Positions 10,253-18,015 of a DNA stretch of 64,000 nucleotides are shown here, piece after piece (position 1 is the stretch's first letter; each line of letters starts with the position of its first letter). Both the position numbers and the translations under genes were made by a program. The notes beneath the pieces are model-generated. The model saw only the letters and a list, made by a program, of their open reading frames with translations. It had not been told where the DNA came from and did no database searches. The stretch is taken from contig NZ_CP029354.1 of assembly GCF_003130795.1 (NCBI RefSeq), forward strand, positions 186,001-250,000, given 5' to 3'. The stretch comes from Azospirillum thermophilum (GTDB lineage Bacteria; Pseudomonadota; Alphaproteobacteria; Azospirillales; Azospirillaceae).

Positions 10253-10262
10253 GGAGATCGAG

Positions 10263-11027
10263 ATGCCGCAGTTCGCGACCTATCCCAGCCTGAAGGACCG
10301 CGCCGTGCTCGTCACCGGCGGGGGCACCGGCATCGGAGCCGCCCTCGTCGAGCGCTTCTGCGCCCAGGGCAGCCGCGTCGCCTTCCTGGACATCGCCGAG
10401 GACCCGTCGCGGGCCCTGGCGGAGCGGCTGGGGGCTGCCGGGAACGCACCCCTGTTCCTCCCCTGCGACCTGCGGGACATCGGGGCGCTGCGCGCCGCGG
10501 TGGCCCGGGCGGGCGAGGCGGTCGGGCCGCTCCGCGTTCTGGTCAACAACGCCGCGCGCGACGACCGCCACCGATGGGAGGAGGTCACCCCGGAGTATTG
10601 GGACGAGGCGATGGCCGTCAACCTGCGCCACCAGTTCTTCGCCGCCCAGGCCGTGGCGCCGGTGATGAGGAGCGCGGGCGGCGGTTCCATCATCAATCTC
10701 GGCTCGATCAGCTGGGTGATCGGGCAGGGCGGCATGGTCGCCTACACTGCGGCCAAGTCCGCCGTCCTGGGCCTGACGCGCAGCCTCGCCCGCGATCTCG
10801 GCGAAGCCGGGATCCGCGTCAACGGCATCATGCCCGGTGCGGTGATGACGGAACGCCAGCTCCGCCTGTGGATCGGCGAGGAGGACAAGCGCCGCATCCT
10901 GGACCGCCAGTGCCTGAAGCGGCTTCTGGAACCGGACGATGTCGCCCGCATGGCCCTGTTCCTTGCCGCCGACGACAGCGCGATGTGCACGAACCAGAGC
11001 TTCATCGTCGACGGCGGCTGGGTCTGA
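10263..11027 (+). CDS. short-chain dehydrogenase, D-xylose 1-dehydrogenase-like
   Basis: A classical SDR of 254 residues: cofactor motif TGGGTGIG near 18-25, NNAARDDRH, the catalytic Ser in INLGSISW, Y-x3-K in YTAAKSAV and the closing FIVDGGWV. D42 in FLDIA suggests NAD preference. From memory of the family, YPSLKDR, NNAxxDDRH, VNLRH, GSISW and the C-terminal CLKR-x-L-(E/V)-P segment all match the Caulobacter crescentus xylose dehydrogenase. It follows xylB by 10 bp. It may oxidise the sugar directly to a lactone, but no lactonase or dehydratase is seen in the window. Confidence 0.8.
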   Translation: MPQFATYPSLKDRAVLVTGGGTGIGAALVERFCAQGSRVAFLDIAEDPSRALAERLGAAGNAPLFLPCDLRDIGALRAAVARAGEAVGPLRVLVNNAARDDRHRWEEVTPEYWDEAMAVNLRHQFFAAQAVAPVMRSAGGGSIINLGSISWVIGQGGMVAYTAAKSAVLGLTRSLARDLGEAGIRVNGIMPGAVMTERQLRLWIGEEDKRRILDRQCLKRLLEPDDVARMALFLAADDSAMCTNQSFIVDGGWV

Positions 11028-11636
11028 CCGCCGGGCGCCACGAAATTCCCTCTTGAAGAGCGACCGGCGATGGCCACATCAGGGGCCGGATGCGGCTGTC
11101 CGCAGCGGATCACGGTGACCGCGGGAAAAGCGCGTCCGGCCTCTTGAATCCGTACCACCACGGTCCAATATGATCGTGGTGCCGGTGAGCTTTGCCGTTC
11201 GGATCGACGCAAACCACCCCGGCATCTTGAAACCGGCAGGTTCGATGCCCACATCAGTCCTTCGTGTTCGTGGCGGTTTCGCCGTTTCAAACCATCAGGT
11301 CAGGGCTCCGGCTCCAGGCTCGGCGCCCGCAAGGATGCACTGCGTTGAACAAGGTCCGCTGAGGGAGTCGTTCCCTGGGCTTTCCGGTTCGGCCGTCCCG
11401 CTCGCGGGGTTGCCGGCCCTTTCCTCTCCGGTCCGTCGCGGGCCGGCTGCCTCGACGTCTTTCCCCCGTCCTGGCGCTGCCGCACGGCGCCGGAGAGGTC
11501 TTTTCCCAATTCGGCATCGCCCCCTGTAAGCAACCACAACAGGCGATGCACGCCCGTCCGGCAGCGTCGAATGCCGGCGTGTCCAAGACCGACAACAGGT
11601 ATCGCCCGCCCGACACGCGGGCCAGGGAGAGTATGG
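11028..11636. other. 609-bp non-coding region between the sugar operon and rpoH
   Basis: No convincing gene. Open frames here have no ribosome binding site and read as low-complexity Pro/Arg/Ser typical of GC-rich noise. The only signal picked out is a heat-shock-like promoter, listed separately. The length suggests a long rpoH leader, which in other bacteria can act as an RNA thermometer. I did not find a convincing fold that hides the GGGAGA ribosome binding site at 11625-11630. Confidence 0.5.
11143..11171 (+). promoter_or_regulatory. heat-shock (sigma-32)-like promoter candidate upstream of rpoH
   Basis: CTTGAA (11143-11148) and CCAATAT (11165-11171) are 16 bp apart, similar to the sigma-32 pattern CTTGAAA with CCCATNT. 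It also reads as a weak sigma-70 site. It would give a leader of about 460 nt before rpoH. Self-activation or cross-activation by an RpoH paralog is possible but unproven. Confidence 0.3.
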
Positions 11637-12533
11637 ATGCACGCTGAGTACACGTCTGCCGAGCCGATGCAACTCTATCTGCAGGACGCCAGGAAGTACG
11701 AGTATCTGACCGCCGAGCAGGAGCGCGAGCTGGCCGTCCGCTGGCGGACCGGGCAGGATCGCCGCGCGCTCGACAAGCTGGTGGGCAGCCATCTGCGCCT
11801 CGTCTTCAAGCTGGCGCGGGGGTACCAGGGCTACGGCCTGCCGCTGTCCGACCTCGTGGCCGAGGGCAATGTCGGGCTGATGCAGGCCGCCCAGAAGTTC
11901 GAGCCGGAAAAGGGCTTCCGCTTCGCCACCTATGCGTCCTGGTGGATCCGGGCGGCGATCCAGGAATATGTGCTGCACAACTGGTCGCTGGTGAAGATCG
12001 GCACCACCGCGGCGCAGAAGAAGCTGTTCTTCAGCCTGCGGCGCCTGAAGGCGCGGATGCAGGAATTGGAGAGCGGCGACCTGTCGCCGGAGGCGGTGTC
12101 CGCCATCGCCACCGAGCTGGACGTGCCCGAGGCCGAGGTGGTGGAGATGAACCGCCGCCTGTCGGTCGACAGCTCGCTCAACGCGCCGTTCGGCGAGGAC
12201 GGCGACAGCGAGTGGCAGGACCAGCTTGCCGACGACCGGGCGAGCCACGAGACCGTGATTGCCGACAGCGAGGAGCGCCGGCAGCGGCTGGACTTCCTGA
12301 AGCTGGGGCTGGAGGCGCTGAATGACCGCGAGCGGGCGATCCTCGTCGCACGCCGTCTGGCCGACGAGCCGGTTACGCTGGAGGAGCTGAGCCAGCGCTT
12401 CAAGGTCTCGCGCGAGCGTGTCCGCCAGCTCGAGGTGCGGGCATTCGAGAAGGTGCAGAAGGCGGTGATGGCCAATGCCCGGGCGCAGCAGATCGCGTCG
12501 TCGGACAAGAGCCGGGCCTGGCTGGGCGCCTGA
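11637..12533 (+). CDS. rpoH: RNA polymerase sigma-32 (RpoH) factor
   Basis: A 298-residue alternative sigma factor for heat-shock and stress promoters. Region 1.2/2.1 reads QLYLQDARKYEYLTAEQE. Region 2 contains LVAEGNVGLMQAAQKFEPEKG and FATYASWWIRAAIQEY. The RpoH box is present as QKKLFFSLRR, which separates it from RpoD and RpoS. Region 4 HTH is VTLEELSQRFKVSRERVRQLE. ATG 11637 is preferred over upstream starts because GAG(A/G) GGGAGA (11625-11630) lies 6 nt before it and the added residues would be Pro/Arg noise. Azospirilla carry several RpoH paralogs, so this need not be the main one. It stands alone between the sugar operon and the flagellin gene. Confidence 0.93.
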   Translation: MHAEYTSAEPMQLYLQDARKYEYLTAEQERELAVRWRTGQDRRALDKLVGSHLRLVFKLARGYQGYGLPLSDLVAEGNVGLMQAAQKFEPEKGFRFATYASWWIRAAIQEYVLHNWSLVKIGTTAAQKKLFFSLRRLKARMQELESGDLSPEAVSAIATELDVPEAEVVEMNRRLSVDSSLNAPFGEDGDSEWQDQLADDRASHETVIADSEERRQRLDFLKLGLEALNDRERAILVARRLADEPVTLEELSQRFKVSRERVRQLEVRAFEKVQKAVMANARAQQIASSDKSRAWLGA

Positions 12534-12603
12534 GCCTCTGCTGTAATGGGCGAGTAAATGAGGCGGGACCGATAAAGATCACATCGGCCTGAGCACGTCG
12601 GGG

Positions 12604-12632
12604 CTTGCGGGATCAGCACCCGCGGCCCATAT
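12604..12632 (+). promoter_or_regulatory. heat-shock-like promoter for the short transcript after rpoH
   Basis: CTTGCGG (12604-12610) and CCCATAT (12626-12632) are 15 bp apart. The CTTG and the full CCCATAT fit the sigma-32 consensus well. It lies 24 bp before an unusually strong Shine-Dalgarno and 70 bp after the rpoH stop, so it would drive only the small unit that ends at the terminator at 12792-12827. Confidence 0.45.
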
Positions 12633-12670
12633 CAAGGCTCGGTCGTTAACAACTGAAAGGAGGTGATCTC

Positions 12671-12751
12671 GTGTCTCATTGTCGCAATCTGCTTTCGTCG
12701 GGCGTCATGGCCGGGGTCTTTTCCTCCGTGAAGGGCTCCTGCTTCCGATAA
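12671..12751 (+). CDS. 26-codon small ORF with near-perfect extended Shine-Dalgarno
   Basis: GTG-initiated ORF encoding MSHCRNLLSSGVMAG followed by VFSSVKGSCFR and TAA. Upstream, AAAGGAGGTGATC (12656-12668) is complementary over 13 nt to the conserved 3' end of 16S rRNA (GATCACCTCCTTT), and its AGGAGG core sits 7 nt before the GTG, ideal spacing. The peptide is basic with Cys4 and Cys24 and a short hydrophobic centre. A heat-shock-like promoter precedes it and an intrinsic terminator follows 40 nt after the stop, so this is a complete small transcription unit. I do not recognise a family. Alternatively the RNA itself is functional, with the SD-like stretch acting as a ribosome-binding decoy. 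Confidence 0.5.
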   Translation: MSHCRNLLSSGVMAGVFSSVKGSCFR

Positions 12752-12791
12752 GGACGCGACCGTGATCCGACGGATTGCGGAATTGACAATG

Positions 12792-12827
12792 GAAGGGCTG
12801 CCGGAAACGGCGGCCCTTCTTTGTTTT
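12792..12827 (+). terminator. intrinsic terminator of the small transcript
   Basis: A 12-bp stem, GAAGGGCTGCCG (12792-12803) with CGGCGGCCCTTC (12808-12819), closed by a GAAA tetraloop with one G-U pair, then TTTGTTTT. This is a textbook Rho-independent terminator. Confidence 0.88.
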
Positions 12828-12913
12828 CGGCCGATCCTTCCCGATTAATTTATCTATCTTTTGAAGTTTATCCGGGTGTGTCGGTGGTGATTCGCTTCCT
12901 TGCGGGTCGGCCG

Positions 12914-12939
12914 CGGTTTTTACGCCGGTTTAAACCGGG
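12914..12939 (+). promoter_or_regulatory. tandem flagellar regulatory motif, flagellin gene
   Basis: CGGTTTTTAC (12914-12923) is followed by CGGTTTAAAC (12926-12935) and CGGG. It is one of seven tandem CGG-TTTAAA-type sites at flagellar operon heads. It ends about 117 bp before the flagellin start. Confidence 0.55.
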
Positions 12940-13055
12940 TCGGTCACAGTTTCCCTGCCGACAGCGCGCCCGTGAGACATGATGCGGCGGGAAGGCCCGC
13001 GCAGATCGGCCCCGGCGTCAGAAAGGCGCTCTGCATCTCACGAACGGAGATACAC

Positions 13056-14498
13056 ATGGCCTCGATTCTGACCAACTCCTCGGCGATGACCGCGCTGCAG
13101 ACCCTGCGCCGCGTGACGGAAGACCTGGCGACCACCCAGGACCGTATCTCGACCGGCCTGAAGGTCAACAACGCCAAGGAAAACGCCGCCTACTGGTCGA
13201 TCGCCACCACCATGCGTGCTGACGTCGCCGGCTTCAAGGCGGTGAAGGAGTCGCTGGAGCTGGGCACCGGCACCACCAACACCGCGTCGGTGGCCTCCAA
13301 GAACATCGTCGAGAACCTGCGGACCCTGAAGGCCCGCGTCATCGCCGGCCAGACCAACGGCGTCGACAAGTCGCTCATCCAGAACGACATCGACGAGCTG
13401 GTCAAGCTGGTCAAGGGTGCTGCCGCCGACGCGTCGTTCAACGGCGACAACCTGCTGCGCGTCTCCTACTCGAACGACGGTTCCGCGAAGGACCTCGGCG
13501 TCCAGATCCTGGCGTCCCTGAGCCGCAACGGCAACACGGTCGACCCGTCCTACATCTCCTTCCAGCGTCAGGACATGCAGGTCACCTCGATCATTGGCAA
13601 GGCCAAGATCGAGCAGCAGCTCGACTCGACCAACGCGCTGAAGGCGACCCAGACCTTCGACATCGGCGATGTGGGCAAGACCTTCATCGAAGGCCAGAAC
13701 CTTGGCCTGGGCAAGATGACCTTCTCGTTCACCACCGAGAAGATCAAGACCCCGTCGAACGTCGAAGTCGCTGCGCAGACGGTCAACGTCGAAGTCGACC
13801 TGTCCAACATCACCTACGACGACACCCGTGCCCACACCGAGCAGCGCATCACCGACCGCATCAACTACGCGGCCGCCAAGGCGGTGTACGACAAGCTCAG
13901 CGCCACGCTCCCGGCCGGTGACGTGGCTGCCGTCCTGGGCGCTGCCGCTCCGACCATCGGCAACGCCGGCGCGAACGACCTGACCCTGGTTTCGGCCGGC
14001 GGCTACACCGCCCCGACCATCGACCCGCTGCTGAAGGCCCTGTCCCCGACCGTGTCCTTCGGCACGGGCGCCGACACCGGCAAGCTGTCCTTCACCGTCG
14101 GTGCCGGCTTCACCGACGCCAGCAGCTTTACCGCGGGGGTCAAGAACCTCTGGGTGTCCAGCAGGGAGAGCGATGCGTTCGGTGGTCTCGCCGATCTGAC
14201 CCAGATCGACGTCGTCAACAACGCCGAGCAGTCTCTGGTCGCCATCAACTCCCTGCTCGACAAGGCGATCGGCAAGTCGGCGGTGATCGGCTCGATCGAG
14301 AACCGCGTGTCGGTGCAGAACGACTTCGTGTCGAAGCTGACCGACGCCATGAACCGCGGTATCGGCGCCCTGGTGGACGCCGACATGAACGAGGAATCGA
14401 GCCGCCTGCAGGCCCTCCAGGTCCAGCAGCAGCTCGCGACCCAGGCGCTCTCGATCGCCAACCAGGGCCCGCAGAACATCCTGTCGCTGTTCCGCTAA
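13056..14498 (+). CDS. fliC: flagellin, lateral (Laf1-like)
   Basis: The filament subunit, 480 residues. The conserved N-terminal D0/D1 helices start SILTNSSAMTALQTL and contain ISTGLKVNNAKENAAYWSIA. The C-terminal D0 helix reads LQALQVQQQLATQALSIANQ and ends NILSLFR. The centre (about 170-390) is the variable surface domain rich in Thr, Ala and Val. ATG 13056 is preferred over earlier in-frame starts because ACGGAGA lies 5 nt upstream and flagellins have no leader. It is followed by a strong terminator and then flaF-flbT, so it is monocistronic. The overall cluster content suggests lateral rather than polar flagella; that point is an inference. Codon choice looks highly biased (CTG, ACC, AAG), as expected for an abundant protein. 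Confidence 0.95.
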   Translation: MASILTNSSAMTALQTLRRVTEDLATTQDRISTGLKVNNAKENAAYWSIATTMRADVAGFKAVKESLELGTGTTNTASVASKNIVENLRTLKARVIAGQTNGVDKSLIQNDIDELVKLVKGAAADASFNGDNLLRVSYSNDGSAKDLGVQILASLSRNGNTVDPSYISFQRQDMQVTSIIGKAKIEQQLDSTNALKATQTFDIGDVGKTFIEGQNLGLGKMTFSFTTEKIKTPSNVEVAAQTVNVEVDLSNITYDDTRAHTEQRITDRINYAAAKAVYDKLSATLPAGDVAAVLGAAAPTIGNAGANDLTLVSAGGYTAPTIDPLLKALSPTVSFGTGADTGKLSFTVGAGFTDASSFTAGVKNLWVSSRESDAFGGLADLTQIDVVNNAEQSLVAINSLLDKAIGKSAVIGSIENRVSVQNDFVSKLTDAMNRGIGALVDADMNEESSRLQALQVQQQLATQALSIANQGPQNILSLFR

Positions 14499-14506
14499 GG
14501 CCTTGA

Positions 14507-14540
14507 GGGATCGGCGCCGGCGCGCACCGGCGCCGATCCC
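14507..14540 (+). terminator. flagellin terminator
   Basis: A perfect 14-bp stem, GGGATCGGCGCCGG (14507-14520) and CCGGCGCCGATCCC (14527-14540), with a 6-nt loop, followed by the pyrimidine-rich CTTCTTCGTT. It begins 8 nt after the flagellin stop. Confidence 0.82.
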
Positions 14541-14671
14541 CTTCTTCGTTCATTCGGGCGCCCCCATCGCCGCCGCCCGCTGCCTTGCCGTCCGCACTCC
14601 GGCCACGGCCCGGACCGTCGCCCGCGCCGCAGGTCCCTTCCAGTGTTCCTTCCCCATTGCAAGGTGCGACC

Positions 14672-15061
14672 ATGAGCATCGCCGCCTACCAGCAGACCAT
14701 CACCGAGTGCGAAGATCCCCGCCGGATCGAGTACCGGGTCTTTCTGCGCATCACGCTGGACCTCGAAGCCAACCGCGATGCCGACTGGCGGTCCGCCGCG
14801 CTCAAGGACGCCCTGTGGCGGAACCTGGAACTCTGGAACACGCTGCGCGCCGACCTGCTGGAGGAGGACAACGCCCTTCCCGAGGACCTTCGGGCCGGGC
14901 TGGTCTCGCTCTCCTTCTCGGTCGACCGCCACACCCGGCGGGTGCTGCGCGGCGAGGCGGACGTAAAGCTTCTCATCGACATCAACCGTGCCGTCATGCA
15001 GGGGTTGCAGGGGGTGCCGCAGCCTGCCGCACCAGCCCTGGAGGTCGTTCATGGCGCTTAA
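14672..15061 (+). CDS. flaF: flagellar biosynthesis regulator FlaF
   Basis: A 129-residue FlaF protein: YQQTITECEDPRRIEYRVF near the N-terminus, a central LWNTLRADLLEEDNALP and VDRHTRRVLRGE, all typical of the family. In alphaproteobacteria FlaF is needed for flagellin production and works with FlbT, replacing the FliS/FliD logic of enterics. ATG 14672 follows AAGGTG by 5 nt; the longer frame from 14585 adds only Pro/Ser-rich residues. The 3' end overlaps flbT by 11 bp, indicating coupled translation. Confidence 0.92.
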   Translation: MSIAAYQQTITECEDPRRIEYRVFLRITLDLEANRDADWRSAALKDALWRNLELWNTLRADLLEEDNALPEDLRAGLVSLSFSVDRHTRRVLRGEADVKLLIDINRAVMQGLQGVPQPAAPALEVVHGA

Positions 15062-15485
15062 GCTCCGCCTCAAACCCTGTGAACGCGTGGTGATCAACGG
15101 CTGCGTTCTGCAGAACGACAACCGTCGCCACACCCTGACGGTCAGCAACTTCGCCCACATCATCCGCGGCAGCGACATCATGCAGGAGGAGGAGGCGGAC
15201 ACCCCCGTCCGTCGCGCCTACTTCGTGATCCAGAGCATGCTGCTCGACCCTGGTGCGGCGGAGCAGTACAGCAGCATCATCACCGGCATCATGGCGAAGC
15301 TCTACAACGCCTTCGTCCATCCGGAGATGCAGGACCGCATCATGCAGGCGATGCAGAACGTCAGCGAGCGCGACTACTACAAGGCGCTCGCCTGCCTGCG
15401 GCCGGTGATGCAGTACGAGGAGACGGTGCTCGACGGCGCCAAGCGGCGCCACGATGCCATGGACGAACCCCGCGTGGGAGGATGA
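15051..15485 (+). CDS. flbT: flagellin synthesis repressor FlbT
   Basis: A 144-residue FlbT protein. It starts ALKLRLKPCERVVINGCVL and has the hallmark NDNRR, a central AYFVIQSMLLDP and a helical C-terminus (DRIMQAMQNVSERDYYKAL). FlbT binds the flagellin mRNA leader and controls its stability according to hook assembly in Caulobacter; here the target would be the flagellin leader at about 12940-13055. It is encoded between flaF and a FlaG-like gene, in an operon of short overlaps. Confidence 0.93.
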   Translation: MALKLRLKPCERVVINGCVLQNDNRRHTLTVSNFAHIIRGSDIMQEEEADTPVRRAYFVIQSMLLDPGAAEQYSSIITGIMAKLYNAFVHPEMQDRIMQAMQNVSERDYYKALACLRPVMQYEETVLDGAKRRHDAMDEPRVGG

Positions 15486-15489
15486 TGCC

Positions 15490-15870
15490 ATGCCGAATCC
15501 CGTCAACGGCGTAACCGGAGTGGCCGGCGAACGCTCGCCCGCCAGCGCCGACATCGTCGCCGAGGTGCGCCAGCGCCAGGCCGACCGGCTGCGCGCCGCC
15601 CAGGCCGAAGGGATCAAGCCGACCGAGGTGGTGGAGGCTGCCGAGAAAGGCGACACGACCGCGACCACCGCGCGGCGGGAGTCCATCCATCCCTACCGCG
15701 TCAACCTGGATCCCGACACCGGTCGCCTGTCGACAGAGGTGCTGGACACCGCCACCGGCGACGTGATCATGCGCATCCCCCCGCAGTACATCGATCCGGC
15801 GGAAGCCCTGGAGGACGGCGAGCCCGTCCATGCCGGCCACCGCCGCGAGCCGCGGGAACTCAAGGCATGA
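15490..15870 (+). CDS. FlaG-like flagellar protein
   Basis: A 126-residue protein. The N-terminal half is charged and probably flexible (SADIVAEVRQRQADRLRAAQ). The C-terminal part reads HPYRVNLDPDTGRLSTEVLD then ATGDVIMRIPPQY, matching the FlaG pattern of F-x-V-D-x-x-(T/S)-G-x-x-x-V-x-V-x-D-x-x-T-G-(E/D)-V-I-R-x-I-P. FlaG proteins influence filament length or assembly. It starts 4 nt after flbT and its stop overlaps the next ATG (ATGA at 15867-15870). The family match rests on the C-terminal motif only. Confidence 0.72.
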   Translation: MPNPVNGVTGVAGERSPASADIVAEVRQRQADRLRAAQAEGIKPTEVVEAAEKGDTTATTARRESIHPYRVNLDPDTGRLSTEVLDTATGDVIMRIPPQYIDPAEALEDGEPVHAGHRREPRELKA

Positions 15871-16673
15871 CCACGCTCCAGGACCTTCGGCAGGTCACGC
15901 GCAACCAGGACCGCTACGACCAGATGATCCGGTCGCGCGCCGACGTGAAGCGTCAGATCGAGTATTTCACCGCCAACATCGGCAAGGTGACGACCGTCGA
16001 CGAGTTCATGAAGGACGACAAGCTCTATCGCTTCGTGATGGAGGCCTTCGACCTCGGCAGCCAGGTCAACGCCAAGGGACTGATCCGCAAGGTGCTGAAC
16101 GAGGGCGTGACCGATCCGTACGCCCTCGCCAACCGCATGAGCGACAGCAAGTTCAAGGAGATGGCGAAGATCCTGGCCTTCAAGGAGACGGACGGCAAGA
16201 CCCTGAAGGAGCCGAAGATCGTCCAGGCGATCGTCGACCGCTTCGTCAAGGTGAAGGCCGAGATGAAGGCGGAGGAGACGAATCCGGCGGTCCGTCTTGC
16301 CCTCTATTTCCAGCGCAAGGCGCCGACCATCAACAACTGGTATCAGGTTCTGGCCGACCGCGCGCTGCAAAAGGTCGTCTTCACCGCCCTCGACATTCCC
16401 AACCAGGCGGCCCTGCAGGATCTCGACCGCCTGGTCACGAAGATCAAGACGCGCTTCGACATCGCGGACTTGAAGGATCCCAAGAAGCTGACGAAGTTCA
16501 TCGAGCGCTTCTCGGCCATGTACGACGTGCAGAACGGCTTCTCCAGCGGGACGTCCTCCGTCTCGTCCACGGTGGTGTCGATGATGTCGCCGGTCAGCCG
16601 GCGTGGCCGGGCCTCGATCATCTCGATCGATCCGTCGGTGACGATGTCGCTGCTGAAGTTCCCGCGCTTCTGA
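15867..16673 (+). CDS. DUF1217-family flagellar protein
   Basis: A 268-residue soluble, helix-rich protein. Segments such as QIEYFTANIGKVTTVDEFM, YRFVMEAFDLG, RKVLNEGVTDPYALANRM, DIPNQAALQDLDRLV and LTKFIERFSAMYD match DUF1217, which is found in flagellar loci of alphaproteobacteria and associated with the flgF/flagellin region. Its exact role is unknown; a rod or hook accessory role is usually supposed. It is translationally coupled to the FlaG-like gene. After residue 220 a Ser/Val-rich tail (SGTSSVSSTVVSMM) looks unstructured. Confidence 0.85.
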   Translation: MTTLQDLRQVTRNQDRYDQMIRSRADVKRQIEYFTANIGKVTTVDEFMKDDKLYRFVMEAFDLGSQVNAKGLIRKVLNEGVTDPYALANRMSDSKFKEMAKILAFKETDGKTLKEPKIVQAIVDRFVKVKAEMKAEETNPAVRLALYFQRKAPTINNWYQVLADRALQKVVFTALDIPNQAALQDLDRLVTKIKTRFDIADLKDPKKLTKFIERFSAMYDVQNGFSSGTSSVSSTVVSMMSPVSRRGRASIISIDPSVTMSLLKFPRF

Positions 16674-16701
16674 TCCTGCGGACGCGCCACCCCGGGAGAG
16701 C

Positions 16702-17805
16702 ATGAGCGTGGAGGCGAGCCACCGTCTGCACCGGTTTCACCCGCAGTCGCGGGCGGCTCCCCTGCCGGAGGACATCGGTTCGGGCAGCGACGAGGAGGCG
16801 CGCGACGCGCTGCACATCCTTCCGCTGTCCGCCCTCCCGCTGGAGACGTCCTGCCTTCGCCGCGCCCGGCTGGTGAAGAACGTCCGGCTGCAGACGGCGG
16901 TCGAGCTGTTCAACGACATCCATGCCGGCAGCGGCCAGATCGCCCCGGGGCAGCTCCCCCAGCATCTCGGCTTCCGCACGCCCGAGCTGGAGCGCGACCT
17001 CGTCAAGATCACGCGCATCGCCCAGGCCCCGAGCTTCGACGTCTATACCCTGCGCATCGAGCTGCGCCGGCTCAGCATCAACGTCGAGGAGCATGAGTCG
17101 CTGCGCCTGTCGGACGCGCGCAAGACCCAGCTCACCCGCTACATGCGGGTCTTCACCCGCCCGCTGATCGAGACGGTCTACGGCACCGACGAGGTGCAGG
17201 TGGAGAGCGTCGACGACCTGATCCGCATCTTCACGGCGCCGGACGTGGCGGAGGTGCGCCGGCGGCTGCGGCTGCTCGCCGACCGGCTGGATATTCCGCT
17301 GACCGAGATCCCGGCCTTCCTTCAGGAGTATGGCGACATCTTCCTGTCGCTGGCCTACTTCAAGGAGCGGCTGGACGACATCGTGCCGGACGTGCAGGCC
17401 TTTCTCGCCTGGACCGACGGCATCCGCGCCTCCAACGAGATCCGGCGCGACGCCCGCCACCGCCGCCTGCTCGACGACGTGGGGCGGGACCTGACGGAGA
17501 TCTCCACCTCCATCACCGGCCGCTTCGAGAGCTTCGACAACCGCTCGCGCGATTTCTGGCGCGACATCAACGCCACCAGCTTCCGCAGCATCCGCGAGCT
17601 CATCACCGCGCATCACGTCACCATCGGCGGCGTGCTGTGCGGCCTCGCCGTCAAGATGAACCTGTGGAAGGCCCGCTTCGCCTCCGGCGGCGGTCCGATC
17701 CGGCGGATGGAGTTCGTCCGCTCCGAGATCCTGCCGGGTCTTTCCCATATCAAGGCGCTGGAGCGTTCCGCCCGCGGCGAACGGACGGCCGAAGACACCC
17801 AATGA
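16702..17805 (+). CDS. uncharacterised protein in the flagellin-regulation operon
   Basis: A 367-residue protein with no family I recognise. It has no signal peptide and no clear membrane span. It is acidic/basic mixed and predicted mostly helical, with long charged helices such as LRLSDARKTQLTRYMRVFTR, VRRRLRLLADRLDIP and IRRDARHRRLLDDVGRDL. A central segment (EYGDIFLSLAYFKERLDDIV) is hydrophobic enough for a buried core. It starts 28 bp after the DUF1217 gene on the same strand after GGGAGAG, so it may be the last gene of the flaF operon. A link to flagella is inferred from position only. Confidence 0.7.
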   Translation: MSVEASHRLHRFHPQSRAAPLPEDIGSGSDEEARDALHILPLSALPLETSCLRRARLVKNVRLQTAVELFNDIHAGSGQIAPGQLPQHLGFRTPELERDLVKITRIAQAPSFDVYTLRIELRRLSINVEEHESLRLSDARKTQLTRYMRVFTRPLIETVYGTDEVQVESVDDLIRIFTAPDVAEVRRRLRLLADRLDIPLTEIPAFLQEYGDIFLSLAYFKERLDDIVPDVQAFLAWTDGIRASNEIRRDARHRRLLDDVGRDLTEISTSITGRFESFDNRSRDFWRDINATSFRSIRELITAHHVTIGGVLCGLAVKMNLWKARFASGGGPIRRMEFVRSEILPGLSHIKALERSARGERTAEDTQ

Positions 17806-17834
17806 CCGTTACCCCCAGTGACCGCTGCAGCTGC

Positions 17835-17854
17835 CCGCTTTTTCGCCAAAGCGG
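17835..17854. repeat. inverted repeat after the flaF operon
   Basis: CCGCTTT (17835-17841) and AAAGCGG (17848-17854) form a 7-bp stem with a 6-nt loop, 30 bp after the stop of the preceding gene. There is no T-run on the + strand. It could be a weak terminator, or a variant of the flagellar CCGCTTTAAAG half-site, as it shares CCGCTTT. Confidence 0.35.
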
Positions 17855-18015
17855 AGCCGTTGCCCCGTAATTGCAGATAGTCCACCGGGAACATTTCCCA
17901 CTTCGCCGCCGCGGCCACGCAGAAGCGTTAACAGTCTGTCCACCCCGCAGCCCCCTGCTTATTTTGGCGTCACGTAACCGTCACACAACAGTCATAAAAC
18001 GGGGAGGCTCGCGCC

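Noticed and set aside
11170..11529. 119-codon open frame between the sugar operon and rpoH
   Set aside because: No ribosome binding site, Pro/Arg/Ser-rich composition and no recognisable motif; typical of random frames in GC-rich DNA.
12840..13055. Sigma-28 promoter of the flagellin gene
   Set aside because: No TAAA followed at 14-16 bp by GCCGATAA was found; TTTAAA and GCCGACAG are about 22 bp apart.
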